64,000 nt of DNA from Diabrotica undecimpunctata (GCF_040954645.1 NC_092810.1:7486185-7550184), one strand, 5' to 3'. Counted from the first letter of the stretch, positions 30,283 through 45,171 are shown. Translations and numbers: made by a program. The notes: a model not told the origin generated them from the sequence alone.

Positions 30283-30468
30283 AATAAATTCCTTTGTTAT
30301 TTACAATTGTAAAATTCCAAATTTCACAAAGACCCGACCAAAAGTTTTGACAAATTTAGCATTTAGCCTTATGTACAATCACCAGAAGAATCGAAGCCAA
30401 AATATCTATATACCCAAGACAATAAGGATTCGACTAAAGGAGATCTGTCATTTGAGAATTTTATTATG
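30283..30468. repeat. 186 bp target-site duplication, right
   Basis: Second copy, starting directly after the TGATGATGATG tail of the LINE. Its divergence from the left copy suggests an insertion that is not very recent. Confidence 0.88.
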
Positions 30469-30614
30469 GCTTTTGCCATCTCTTATATTTTTTATTATAA
30501 GTCTTAGTGAAATAATGTTTTATTTTTGTTTAAGATGGCTCTTGAAGACTGATATGTTATGTTATAATTTTAAGTTATTTTAATTTGTTTGTATTTTGCT
30601 TATAGCTAGCTCCT

Positions 30615-32090
30615 ATTTTTGTAAATAACTTGCTATCACTTATAATAACAAATTTAATAAATGCTGCCTTTAGACTACAATATGTTCCAGATTTATGGAA
30701 GATAGCTGAGGTGATCATGATACCAAAGCCTGGGAAACCCCCCAATGAGGTGACATCATATAGACCAATATCACTCCTACCTGTGATGTCCAAGGTGTTT
30801 GAAAAACTCCTCCTGCGAAGAATCCTACCAATAATTGAAGAAAAGAAAATAATTCCAGATCATCAATTTGGATTTAGAAATAAGCATTCGACAATTGTCC
30901 AGGTGCATAGAATAACTGCTATAATTGAAAGATCATTAGAGAAAAGAAAAGTCTGTTCTGCAACCTTCCTAGATGTGGCACAGGCGTTTGATAAAGTCTG
31001 GCATAAGGGTTTGATACATAAACTTAAATCATTCATGCCTAAACAATATTCAAATATATTACAATCATATCTAGCGAACAGACATTTTAGAGTTAAACAA
31101 GAAGATGCATACACTGATCTCAAGGATATTGAAGCAGGTGTTCTACAAGGGAGTGTATTGGGTCCAGTCCTATATCTAATATACACGTGTGATATACCTG
31201 AACTAGAAGACGACACCATAGCTACCTTCGCAGATGACACTGCTGTCTTAGCGGTAAGTGACACTGTCGAAGAAGCTACAGAAAAACTACAAAATTCAAT
31301 AAATAAAATCCATGAATGGACCAAAAAATGGAAAATTAAACTGAATGAGAATAAATCAGTCCATATAAATTTTACCAATAAGAGAATTAATAATATTCCT
31401 ATTAGAATAAATGATGTCCAAGTGCCTATTGCAACATCAGCAAAGTACTTGGACATGACTCTTGATGCGAAACTTCGCTGGAAAGCTCACGTGAAGAAGA
31501 AAAGAGAAGAACTAGGCATCCGCTACAAGAAAATGTATTGGTTAATGGGAAGACATTCCTCTCTATCCATAAATAATAAACTCCTAATCTATAAACAAAT
31601 ACTGAGACCAGTATGGACCTATGGCTGCCAACTCTGGGGCTGTGCCAAGCCTAGTAACATCAAAGTAATCCAGATATTCCAGAATAAAGTACTGAGGAAC
31701 ATCGTAGATGCGCCTTGGTACGTTAGGAACAACGACCTTCACCGGGACCTCAAGATGGAAGACGTCAATCAGATAATTAAGAAATTTGCAGGGAGCCATG
31801 AACAACGACTCCATCATCATGTAAACGTCGAGGCTATCCAGCTCCTCGACAATACGAACCTAGAAAGAAGGCTGAAAAGAACAAAGCCTTTTGAACTGGT
31901 ATAATGAGTGAGTGAAAAGCAGAGTAAAGTGTTGTGCGAGTATGCATGCTAAATTTAATGCTAGTTATTAGAAATAATAGGAAAGATACTAGTGAGTAGA
32001 CACCTAATTTTAAGATTTCATTAGTAATTGAAGTTAGAAACAAATTGATAATTGGTCTTACTGACCAATTACTGAACAGATATAACAGAC
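30615..32090 (+). mobile_element. Jockey-like LINE, 5'-truncated
   Basis: An RT open frame from ~30630 to 31904 (~424 codons): VPDLWKIAEVIMIPKPGKPP, SYRPISLLPVMSKVFEKL, HQFGFRNKHSTIVQVHRI, FLDVAQAFDKVWHKGL, LQGSVLGPVLYLIY, FADD (TFADDTAVLA), LRPVWTYGCQLWGCA and IFQNKVLRNIVDAPWYVRN. These are Jockey-clade hallmarks. The endonuclease and ORF1 are missing, and a stop sits just before the first preserved RT residues. A ~180 bp 3' UTR follows. It adjoins the 3' end of the piggyBac relic. Confidence 0.85.
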
Positions 32091-32365
32091 TTTGTCACAA
32101 AAGTTGATCACCCTGTATAATACTTTACTTCCTTATATCACTTACTACATATCTTGGTCCATGGCAGTATCTCTGTCTGAGTACTTTATGTTTAAAAAAT
32201 TAATCACTGGAGAATGTCTTCGCTAAATAATATTTAAATGTAAAGAAATTATACGAATAATTCATCGAGAAAATAATACCTTAACTTTTAGAACTTTACA
32301 AAAACTTTTACAAAACTTATACATAAATTATATTAACATCATATTTACACCGTCTAAACATAATT

Positions 32366-35532
<3,167 letters not shown>

Positions 35533-37700
35533 TGTCAAATTGGACAATAAAATTAATAATAAACAAAATATATTAACTAGAACTACAAGAAAAATATCCA
35601 AAATAGAACAAGTCAAAACAAATCTTAATTTTGAAAGTAGTGGACCAATCACGATCTCTTAAAAACGCGCAAATTTGACAAATGACATGTAGCATTATGT
35701 AAGGAAGTTTTTAAGTTTAAAAATATTTCTTTTTCGTGGTGACGTCACAGCGTTATTTTAAAAGTCTATTTTAATTCTAAACTCTAATCAAATAGATTGA
35801 TGGACAATCTAACTTGTTTTAATAAAATTCTAAGGCATCTACACAACATCAGGCATCAATACAAATAATTTATTGACTTAATAGTAAATAGATTTTAATT
35901 ATGTAGTTTAAACCGACGAAGCAAAGCCGATTATTTTGTGATTCTGTTTATTGTTTTTACTTGATTTTTTTGTAAAGTCATTCGACTTACCAATAAAGAA
36001 CCGTTACAAGTAGTACAATGCAAGATAGTCTTAATTACAGTTACTTACTTAAAAGTAAATAATATGACTTATTCTTAGTATTACCAATATCTAGTTTAGA
36101 TGCTTACTATTGGTTAACCATACATGACCATAGGTAGTTATACTTCAGTTTCTCTTATATTATATGATATACAGATCATGTAGCTTAACTTTCAGTAGGT
36201 TAAAATAGCTTGCCGTAAGAATCAAAAGTCTGATTTTGTTTGATTTGTTGTTAAAACATTGTTGTATTGATGAGTGATCTTGATGAAACCTGAACTGATG
36301 ATATAGAATCCATTTTCGTGGATTTATTTCTGCATTAATTTTGTATTATTTAGAATAAATCGTTCAGCAATTTTGAGGTTGTTGCTAATACATTGATCTA
36401 GATGATCTTGTCCAATAAGCTTTTGTTAGATTTTTCTGGTCAATTTTAAGCGATTTAAATCAATAGTTGCGTCTAAATAATATGTTGAATATGTACCAAA
36501 ATATCAAACTGGCACGAGACAATAATCTTCTTATTTATTTATTTTCTTTATCTTGTCTTGGACATGGGCCATATTAATGTCTGTCCAATTTTAGTAGAGA
36601 TAGCGACAACGCTAGTACATACATTTTTCTATGATCTGTGATAATATATTTAATAGTTTTTATGTAGTTCAATATATGAGTTGTCTTATTAATATGGTGA
36701 TCACACAGAACACGACGAAGATTCACCTTTCATCATTACTATACAAAGAAAATATCAATAAACTCGGTTCGCTATTCCCAGTCCGAACTGTCTAGTGCAT
36801 TTAGTAATTATCTTTTTGCGAAGTTAGTTACTTTTTGACAGACTAAAAGTGGCTGGAAATTACTATACAACCAAGCACACGTACTCACAGCCAATATTAA
36901 TAGGAAACAAACTAAATAGTAAATAAAATAGAACTTTGCGAATTACCGACAATTAATATTTATTTATCTGCACCATATAATAAATGGTTATGTTAAATTA
37001 TAACGACTAAAATATATTTTTTAAATATATACTACCCAAAATTTGATGAGTTTAGTATACACTTCACTATTTAGAATAACTCTTCTTTTTTTTTAAGAAA
37101 GAAGTCTGCAATAGTAGGATACTTGAGCTATTAATACCGAGAAGTAGGAATTGTTGTGTTGTAGGTTTCCGACAATGAATCTGTCAAAATATGCCCGAGC
37201 TAAGCGAATGGAGTTTAGTATTAAATAGAATATGTAGGTACGGCCTAAATTAAATGTGACGTAATTGTGCTGAGTATGACATGTCCAGTTTCATAATCTG
37301 CAATAAAAATTTTTAAAATCAGATAAAGATGGTAAAAAATATCTGTATAATGCATAAATATTATTTAGCTTCAAATGCAAAGAAAGTCCGTAAGTAACTA
37401 TCACTGTTATTAGAAAAAGAAAGAGAAAACAATTAAATTGAAACGTGAGACCTTTTTGACATGTTTCAATGTCAAGGAAAATAAAAGCGGAAATCTTTTG
37501 ACGGACTTTCGTAACCTAAATGAATGTAATCTTGCCTGAAATATGGTGGAAAATATCTGTATAATCCCTAAATATTATTCAGCTTCAAATCCAAAGAAAG
37601 TCCACAAGTTGCTATCACTTTTTATCAAATTACTTAATTGGCTTATCATTGTCGAAATCTAATGCGAATTTGGCAGGTTTCCAGTCGATATTAAGATTAT
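35533..37700. other. Upstream region of RAD51 and AT-rich intergenic DNA
   Basis: The RAD51 promoter should lie within about 200 bp upstream of 35532, but no TATA box or other motif is convincing. A ~75 bp segment at 37330-37405 recurs at 37542-37618 in the same orientation (AAATATCTGTATAAT..). Otherwise nothing recognisable. Confidence 0.45.
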
Positions 37701-37719
37701 TGTTTATGAAATTTTGTTG

Positions 37720-38127
37720 AACACCGGTCGAAAATTAAAAATACTGTTGAAATACAAAAATAAAACAGATATATTTAAAATAATTATAGCATATCTTACC
37801 CAACTAAAAAAGGGCCTCCCGTCGAACAGAAATGGTGTTCCGTCTTCTTCAGTAGCATTCGAAAACGAATTGATTTTGACAATTAAGGTATATCATAATT
37901 GGCAAAAAAACTACCTAGATGATTACGTTCAACAAAAGTTGAATTCCAAACCAAGAGGGTCAAAAGGTAACTGTGCTCATTGTGGCATCTTAAAAAGTGC
38001 ATGTTGCAATGTAACTAAAATGAAAACGGAAATCTTAAGACGGACTTCCGTAACCCAAGTTAATGTAAGAGCGCCGAAATTAGCAGAGATAGGAAGTTAT
38101 CATAAAGTGGCACTGAGCAAAATTTGA
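37720..38127 (+). other. Open frame of unknown nature
   Basis: ~135 codons without a usable ATG near the start. Contains KGLPSNRNGVPSSSVAFENE, HNWQKNYLDDYVQQKL and a C-x2-C...CC pair (NCAHCGILKSACC). Could be a decayed exon or transposon fragment; no family recognised. Confidence 0.2.
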
Positions 38128-38239
38128 ATGAAACAGATATTTTAATGAAGGAAGTAAAGCAGGATAATACACCACAAAGATAAAAGTTAAAACTTTGCAT
38201 AATAATTCAACAAGGTTTATCCATCAAATATATCTTCTT

Positions 38240-38351
38240 CTTCTTCTTCTTCCTTCTTGTATGTAGGTTATAAAGCCTGTTTCTTCTTCACTATTAGCCT
38301 CCTAAATTGTTTAAATTATCGCACCATCTTTTTTTTGGTCTGCCAATACTT
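38240..38351 (-). mobile_element. LINE relic, 3' part (split by the Sola-like element)
   Basis: The minus strand reads IGRPKKRWCDNLNNLGG and stop, then a 3' UTR ending in a (GAA)n tail (TTCTTCTTC on the plus strand at 38230-38250). It continues from 40643-40925. Confidence 0.75.
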
Positions 38352-38387
38352 GAAGAGTGTCCAAGCTAAGTGATCTAAGTGCCAAAA
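38352..38387. repeat. Left TIR of the Sola-like element
   Basis: 36 bp, three mismatches to the inverted right end. Confidence 0.85.
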
Positions 38388-38609
38388 CATAAAATTTTGT
38401 TTTTATTCAATCAATATGATCTATGTTCCTATGCCAATGTCCCCCTATGAGATCTACGTGCTAACTTCACTCTAGTGATTGCAAACGAAGCCCAAAGATG
38501 GTGCCGCCTGTAAGTCCGAGATCATGTGCTGTGCTAATTGATCTAAGTGCCATTTGCAGGTTGACGTATTGTCGTTAGAATCGATTGATGAATTTGTGTT
38601 TTAAAGTAA

Positions 38610-40364
38610 ATGGATTCTAGTGCGTTTGATGATAAAAAGAAAACAATATCGCCAAGAAAAAAACAGTGAAGCTAGATTGAGTGGAAAACCCGACATTACA
38701 CAAAAATGTAAGCTACAAAAACTTGGAAAGGCCATTTCAAAAAATGAGGTTAGTTAGCTATTTGTGAATAGCTACCTAAAACTTTTTTTATTGCTACTTT
38801 GGCTTTGTTGATATGATATTATTATCATGAGATTTTTCTATTTTAGATCACGTGCAAATGTAAATTCAGCCGTAGAGACGTGGTTGATATGAAAATTAAG
38901 CTTTTCGACTTGTATCATGGCCTTGAACTCAACGAGCAAGGCAGCTATCTCATGGGATTATTGCAAGTTTTACCAATCCAACGTCGCCGCAATGGTAGTT
39001 CTGGTGATTCATCAGAAAGTAGACGACAGTGTACCGTAGCTTTTTTTGTTCCAGATGGGAAAGGTAATGTGAAAATAGTTTGTAAAAAAACGTTTTTGGA
39101 AATATTTGCTATAAGTCCGCAAAAGATTACTACGCTTGTTAGGCGTAAAAAGGAGGGACATACAACCTTTAAGGATAAACGAGGAGGTGTTAGAAAATTT
39201 AAGTATACTCTTCATGACAGACAGATGGTAAATAATCACATCAATAGCTTCCCGAGGGACGAGAGCCACTACAGTCGTTCAAAAAGCGAAAAGGAATATC
39301 TCAGTCCAGACCTCAATGTTAATAAGCTATACAACTCTTTTAAAATAAAACATCCTGACAGCACCACAACATACAAATTCTATAGGAAAGTTTTTATGAA
39401 GGATTTTCCAAATCTTTCTTTTAGAAAACCTAGAGTTGACACCTGTAAGACTTGTGATTTACTTTTTTTAAGAGGCAAGGACAAAGACCTTAGTATATCC
39501 AGAAAAGCTAAAAATGAGTTGAAATTACATCATAGAAAAACAGATAAAGCTCTTAATGTTTTTCAAGAAGATAGTACGAGCAGTACTCTTCCAGGTAGCG
39601 ATACCTGTACCATTACCATGGATCTACAAAAAGTATTTTCGCTTCCCAAATTGACGCATAGTAGTATGTATTACAGCCGCCAATTGTCATGCTACAATTT
39701 TGGAATACACATGCAAGTATATAGTAGATGGGATAATGTGCATCTGGCATGAAGGACAATCGGGTCGTGGTGGGAACCAAATGGCATCATGTCTTTTACA
39801 AGCCTTGAATACAGGAGAGCTTTCAACTTATAAGCGAAAACTATGTATATGGAGCGACAACTGTGCAGGTCAACTGAAAAACCGAATGTTTATCTTCTTA
39901 TACATTTTCTTAGTAGCTAATGGACATTTTGATACCATTGATCATAAATTTTTAGTTTCCGGTCATAGCTTTTCATCTTCAGATAGAGATTTTGCTCTTA
40001 TAGAGAAACGAGCAAAATGTTCCAAGCTTCAAACAGTAAACGATTTAAAAACTGTAATTGCTGCTGCTAGACCTTCCAGACCTTACAGACTTTTAGATAT
40101 GGGAGAATGTACTTTCTTTCTACATCTAAACTTGGTATTACTCAAGCATCGTGGTTACGTGTGACGAAAGAAGAGCCGGGAACAGTGTGGTACAAGAAAA
40201 ATTTTAGTGACTTAATTGGATGGGAGAAGTGTCGTGTATTGAAAAAAGGTGTGACTGTCCAAAAGTTAAAGTCGACAGAGCTCTTGGGTTTTTCTGGTGT
40301 TCAGCAAATAAACGAAAGTAAGAAAAAAGACCTTCGGGCCATGCTAGAATTCATTAACCACTAA
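38610..40364 (+). pseudogene. DUF7869-like transposase candidate, frameshifted
   Basis: Exon 1 38610-38748 (ATG 38610, one frameshift near 38668) and exon 2 38847-40364, intron GTTAGT..TTTTAG. N-terminal region: TCKCKF with a cysteine pair, KIKLFDLYHGLELNEQGSYL, then RRQCTVAFFV, VCKKTFLEIFAISPQKI, RDESHYSRSKSEKEYLSPDL, YKFYRKVFMKDFPNLSFRKP and RVDTCKTCDLL. Catalytic-looking core: ITMDLQKV, MCIWHEGQSGRGGNQMASCL, LCIWSDNCAGQLKNRM and VSGHSFSSSDRDFALIEKRA. Frameshifts near 39725 and 40110 break it; the frame then reads to FINH and TAA. Acidic residues in MDL, SDN and SDRDF are plausible DDE/D members, unproven. Confidence 0.75.
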
Positions 40365-40606
40365 AATAGAGCATTTTTCACCTCTATTTTAGATATTTAG
40401 TCAAATATTATTCCTGCGGACTTAGATCATTTCCATTTTTTCTTCATTTATTGAGTATTACTAAGTTTGTTTAGTATATTAACATCGAAAATTTGTTATA
40501 CGTTATTTAGGTACTTGTTAATGAAGCGGAATTTCCATAAACAATTATATATTTGTTTTATTTTTTTGGTTAATAAAGTTTTTTTTTGATTTCTGGCAAT
40601 TGTTAA

Positions 40607-40642
40607 TTTTGGTACTTAGATCACTTAGCTCGGCCACTCTTC
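40607..40642. repeat. Right TIR of the Sola-like element
   Basis: Inverse of 38352-38387, ending CACTCTTC before ACTT. Confidence 0.85.
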
Positions 40643-40925
40643 ACTTCCAATATAATTTGGTGACTTATCTCGTGATATTCGTACTATCCTATCCTCTGCC
40701 ATTTTACTGACGTGTTCGTTCCACTCCTGTTTCCGTTTTGTCAACCATCCATTTATTTATGCATGCTCTTCTTAAGTTTTCGCTTCTCTCCCTATCCAAT
40801 AGTCTTTTCCCTGATATTCGTCGAAGTATTTTCATCTCTGTTGTTTCTAGTAGTCGTCTCTTTTTAGATGTGTCAGGTCTAACAAGGGGCAAGATGTGTC
40901 AGGTCTTGTCTCCTTCAAACGTATA
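40643..40925 (-). mobile_element. LINE relic, RT C-terminal part (split by the Sola-like element)
   Basis: Minus strand: LVRPDTSKKRRLLETTEMKI, LRRISGKRLLDRERSENLRR, then, after a frame change, RIVRISRDKSPNYIGS. This is the usual E-x-KIL-x-RI-x-GK...DKSP end of RTE-like insect LINEs, and continues at 38351. Confidence 0.75.
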
Positions 40926-40949
40926 TGGTCGAAAAATGTATTATTGATT

Positions 40950-41530
40950 CTCAGTTCGTTAAAAGCACAGAGATTAGCCATGAGTTCTCCATTTGCGTTG
41001 ACATGGTTTTCATTAAATCTTTGTTTTACTTCTCAGAAAGAAGAAAGATCAAATAAATTTACAAAGAATTATTGACCGGTTATTTTTGTAGACATACTTT
41101 TAAGAATTCGGATCAGTTACCAGTGTAATTTCGATGTACGATCTGTGTATACGTAACTATTTCAAAATATGTGTGTAAACTATCTAGTATTACAAAACTG
41201 AAACTGTTCTTTGATTCTCGTGATCGGCATTTGTAATGACTTATTCTTCATGCACTTTTTACAAATCAAGGAACAAGAACAGAAGTGGGTTAATCTGTGT
41301 ATAAATAAGTGTAGATGAGTGGAATTTGAATAACTTTGCAGTTGGTATTGCCATTTATTTTTTTAATACCATGTATAGCAGATTTTAATTTGCTTTAATT
41401 GCGCATTGTGGATAATTCATGAATTTTAACGGCAAAAAAGATAAAAAGAAAGCAGTAAATTGTCAGTCTAATGCAGTACGATATTTAGAGATATAGATAT
41501 CATAAATTTCGGAAAGAAAAACATTAAAAA
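40950..41530. other. AT-rich DNA, no gene seen
   Basis: No protein-like frame, repeat or RNA gene recognised. Confidence 0.45.
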
Positions 41531-41532
41531 TA

Positions 41533-43515
41533 TACAGGGTGAGTCATAACTATTAGGACATATACTAAGGATAGGTTATTTGGACCAAAATATGGCTATT
41601 GAGCCAAATATGCCTTAATAAAATGTTGCTGAGAAAAAAGATACACGGTGTTAAAGTTAATTTTTGTTTTTAGTTTTTTGCTAATAGTTTCCCTGTATAT
41701 TTAAAAATTGCTATCAAAATTGGCACAGAGGCATAATCTTAGACAAGAAATAGTATTTTATTTACAATTCCACTATCAAATACCAAACTAATAAACAAAG
41801 TTGCAACTAACGTAAGGTTTCCGTTTTGACGATAAATCAAAACTAAACACACTTTAACTTAAAAGAACTCACAAAAACTCAAACTAAATGTTCTACATGG
41901 TCTCCTTCGATTTATATGCCTTATCTAATTCTTTTTATAAAGGATTTTCGGACGTTAAAAAAATATTATTCTGTCCCCTTATAAGATTGCATATTGGCAT
42001 AAACTAAGGACTTCATATGTCCCCAAAAATAAAAATCTAGCGGGTTGTACTCAGGACTTCTTGGTGGCCATTGAAAATCACTGCCTCTGCTAATCCATCG
42101 TTGAGGAAATACGTCATTAAGATGATTTCTAACAGCTAATGAAAAATGAGGTGGCGCTCCATCCTGCATAAACCACATTTTTCTTCTTACATCCAGTAAC
42201 AGATCATCTAAAATATCACTAAGAGTATTTTCCAAAAAGAATAAATAAGAATCTCCGTTTAAATTCGAAGGAAGAACATAAGGCCCTAGTAGTTGGTCGC
42301 CTATAATGCCACACCAAATATTCAATTTAAACTCATGCTGAAAATGTCTAGCTTTAATAGCATGCGGGTTTTCTTCTTCCCAATAATGACTATTTCGCCA
42401 ATTAAAAACCCCTCGTCTGGTAAAAGTTGCTTCGTCGGTGAACATAATATTCTTAATAAAGTGTCTGTCATTGCGATGTTTATTCAGAATACGTTGGCAA
42501 AACTGTAACCGTCGTGGAAGATCTGTTGGAAGTAAATTTTGAACAGGAGTGAAGTGATAAAGATGGAGGTTCTCTTTTTTTTTAGAATTCTAACAATAGA
42601 CGACTGACTTACTCCTGTTGCTGCTGATAGATGTCGTGAACTTATTTCAGGATTTTCTTCTACTCGAACCAAAAGTTCATCTTCTTAATTAGGTGTGATT
42701 TGTTTCGATCGACCACCCCATTTTTAGTGTGAAATGACCCAGTTTCACCTAAACTACGATATAATCTTGCAAAAGTTTTTTGATTTGGTTGCCTTCTGTT
42801 TGCGTATAACATTCCATACCTTCTGGCTGCCGAGCGACCGCAAAAATTTTCTTGTGCGTATACGCAAATCATATCTCGCATTTCTTCATTAGTAAAATGA
42901 TTGTGACGAGGCATTTCAAACAAAAAAAGTAATGATTACTTTTAAAAAATGCAACATTACACTACACTGTCACATCAAAAATAATTTACTCTGAACAAAT
43001 GACATTTACCAACAACAACTATCTGACAGTCCAAAGCATACTTTTCATAAATGAAATAATATTTGAAATCCTTTTTTAAGACTCTATGCAGTTCGACTGC
43101 GTTTTTATCGAAAACGGTTGAAATTATCATGTTTAAACAAGAGTACCAATTTTACGTAAAAATGATGTTTACGTCATATTTTCTAGTAAAAATTACTAAA
43201 AAGTTTCATCAGAAAAAGTTTAGACTCAATTTGATCATTATGAATGATCCACGTGGCGCCCTCTACGACAAAACGTAAAATTGTAAATAAAATACTATTT
43301 CTTGTCTAAGATTATGCCTCTGTGCCAATTTTGATAGCAATTTATAAATATACAGGGAAACTATTAGCAAAAAACGAAAAACAAAAATTAACTTTAACAC
43401 CCTGTATCTTTTTTCTCAGCAACATTTTATTAAGGCATATTTGACCCACTAGCCATATTTTGGTCCAAATAACCTGTCCTTAGTTTATGTCCCAATAGTT
43501 ATGACTCACCCTGTA
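41533..43515 (-). mobile_element. Mariner-type transposon 3 (DD41D)
   Basis: Begins TACAGGGTGAGTCATAACTA and ends with its inverse; TA is present on both sides. TIRs of ~235 bp (41533-41766 and 43280-43515) include an internal second TACAGGG-like motif (CCCTGTATATTTA). The transposase is on the minus strand. Confidence 0.9.
41966..42914 (-). pseudogene. DD41D mariner-type transposase, frameshifted
   Basis: N-terminal HTH (FTNEEMRDMICVYAQENFCG) at 42914-42700, a second HTH (ENPEISSRHLSAATGVSQSS) at 42672-42580 in another frame, and catalytic part 42445-41966 in a third. Catalytic motifs: FTDEATF, FKLNIWCGIIGDQLLGPYVL, MQDGAPPHF, WPPRSPEYNPLDFYFW. Exactly 41 residues separate the second and third Asp, the basis of the DD41D label. 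The C-terminus ends early after YKGTE. Confidence 0.85.
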
Positions 43516-44296
43516 TAAAGTATTACAATAATAATTAAATTGTATATAGGATGTGTATAGAAAACATCTACTAAAAACCCAACATGGAAGTCAGAATATA
43601 TGCACAACTTATAGAACCCCATCGAGTTAGAATCTATGGAGAGGGCATCACGTGACTAAAAACGACCTCACTTCGGCCATATTGTTCAGATTGATGTTCA
43701 ATCTGAAATTGTCATAAAATACAAACTGCATTTTACTTTACTTTAAAATCGCACAAAAATAATCCGCATAAAAAGAGACCTTACTGTACATCACTGAAAA
43801 ATTAGCAGCTGTAGTGTCGAGAATATGTGTTTACTTAATACTTACCTACATTTTAAAGACAATTTAAATACCTACAATTCTAAATCTGATAAAAAGATTA
43901 AAAAAAATTAATACCGGTAGTTTAGACATATTTTTATGATACTTAATTACCAAAGTAATTTGCATAATCGTGAGGCCTTGGTTGATCTTGATATTACAGG
44001 AAGTGTATCATTTTACTTTACCTTATGTGTATCTAACCGGTTCTGTTCTATTTTTATTTTCCTTTTACTTATAATTACAGTTTAGGCAAGTGCTGATATA
44101 AGTTTTTGTAGAAAGGAGAAACATTTCTTTAGCTAGGTACTATAAATATGTGCGGATGCTTTTTATTTGTATGAAATATATTCATTATACTATAACAAAT
44201 AAACAGTATGTCCCATAATTAATTGGACATTAGCTAATGGGTGATAGCTGACATCAAAATAAAGCGTTTGAGCTCAAATTGCTATAGTTTTCGTTC
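43516..44296. other. AT-rich DNA, no gene seen
   Basis: No supported feature. Confidence 0.45.
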
Positions 44297-44653
44297 TACA
44301 GGGTGATTCATTAATATTTTTTTATATTATTTTTAGGGATATATTGAAAACTATTCAAACGATTTAAGTGAAATTTGGTATCTTGCTATTATTTAGTATG
44401 CTTAATTATGAAAATAATATTAGTTTTACCATTGGCACTAGGTGGCGCCACCTACTATAATATTGGTTCTTTAATGTGGCTATAATTTTTTGTCCGCCCT
44501 GTATAAACATTCTAGGGGAAAAACATGAAATAACATTCAATTATACACAAAAAAGATATTCTTGTTTCAAATCAAAAAAGCATACCGTTTTCGAAATAAA
44601 CGTATTTTTTAGAGACGTGCGTTTTATTTGAAACACGAATACCTTTTTTGTGT
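44297..44653. mobile_element. Mariner-derived MITE and adjacent inverted repeat
   Basis: 44297-44503 starts TACAGGGTGATTC and ends CCGCCCTGTA, and contains GGTGGCGCCACCT at its centre. Next to it, 44545-44572 and 44626-44653 form 28 bp arms (ACACAAAAAAG.. / ..CCTTTTTTGTGT) around a 53 bp loop. The same ..GGCGCC../..CGTTTTCGAAAT.. blocks occur in the long TIR of mariners 1 and 3, so this is probably an internally deleted relative. Confidence 0.5.
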
Positions 44654-44659
44654 AGAATA

Positions 44660-45158
44660 AAATGTTTTTTTATGTTTTTTTATTTTAATTTAATTTATTT
44701 TAATTATAATCTTTACGACGTTAAAACTCCGAGTGTTTTACCTGGTAGAGCAGTTTTCGCGATACGAACTATTAGGATTCAGCCTTCAGCTTGGGGATTC
44801 GTCTTGTCGGTTTGTTTAGATGGAAACACTGGCACAATAGTCCTGCCATAAATATTGATATAGGTAAGCGTAAACGTGCTTGTACGGCTGACAAACTAAA
44901 TGCGCTTAATGTTATGTTGACATTACTGACTGTTGACATGTACACTATAAAGACGCCAAAACGTTTTAGCCTAGTTTGTAGTAAACGCAGTCTCATGTGT
45001 GTTTAAAAAATTTTATACTCCATATTTAGAAAAAATTGAATCTCGGACTTTCCTTACTTTAGTTACCGTAAACTTATTGTATCTTTTGTAGAATGTATTA
45101 TTATAACATGAATTAAGATTTTTTAAAGAGAAAAATATTTTTTTATCTTTAAAAAACT
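44660..45158. other. No gene recognised
   Basis: Short frames on both strands near 44772-45006 have no recognisable motif. Confidence 0.4.
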
Positions 45159-45171
45159 TAATATTCTACAT

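Larger units (their letters stand above)
28311..30600 (+). mobile_element. piggyBac-like transposon relic 2 with internal deletion
   Basis: Plus strand: FLGKDKTKWAKH N-terminus (~28360), DISDIWNNLFD, IDEIRALLGLLYLAGVRKAS, FRNLLRYMRTDD, then a jump at IREIPAYFSNNQGR that removes the DE and DN catalytic parts. It continues with KKNKFYYIP, MHHRDDVDPVTGKPEI, NGTKSGVDTVN (third catalytic Asp) and RRWPMVVLYSLLNV to ~29319. An RTE-like LINE interrupts it at 29320-30282, and the piggyBac sequence resumes from the target duplication. Inactive because two of three catalytic Asp are deleted. Confidence 0.8.
38352..40642 (+). mobile_element. DUF7869-encoding DNA transposon, Sola-like, with TIRs and ACTT target duplication
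   Basis: 2291 bp. The ends GAAGAGTGTCCAAGCTAAGT (left) and, inverted, GAAGAGTGGCCGAGCTAAGT (right) match over 36 bp with three mismatches. ACTT flanks both sides (38348-38351 and 40643-40646). Removing the unit plus one ACTT restores an in-frame LINE sequence (NYIGS|IGRPKKRW) on the minus strand, fixing the boundaries. A half-TIR copy (GATCTAAGTGCCATTTG) lies at 38545. A 4 bp duplication fits the Sola superfamily; assignment to Sola is my inference. Confidence 0.8.

Noticed and set aside
35533..35652. Hydrophobic N-terminal extension of RAD51
   Set aside because: Reading upstream of ATG 35532 gives residues unlike any RAD51; the 341-residue product from 35532 fits the family length.
44772..45006. 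Overlapping frames on both strands as a gene
   Set aside because: No start context, motif or splice structure; mutual antisense frames of this length occur by chance.
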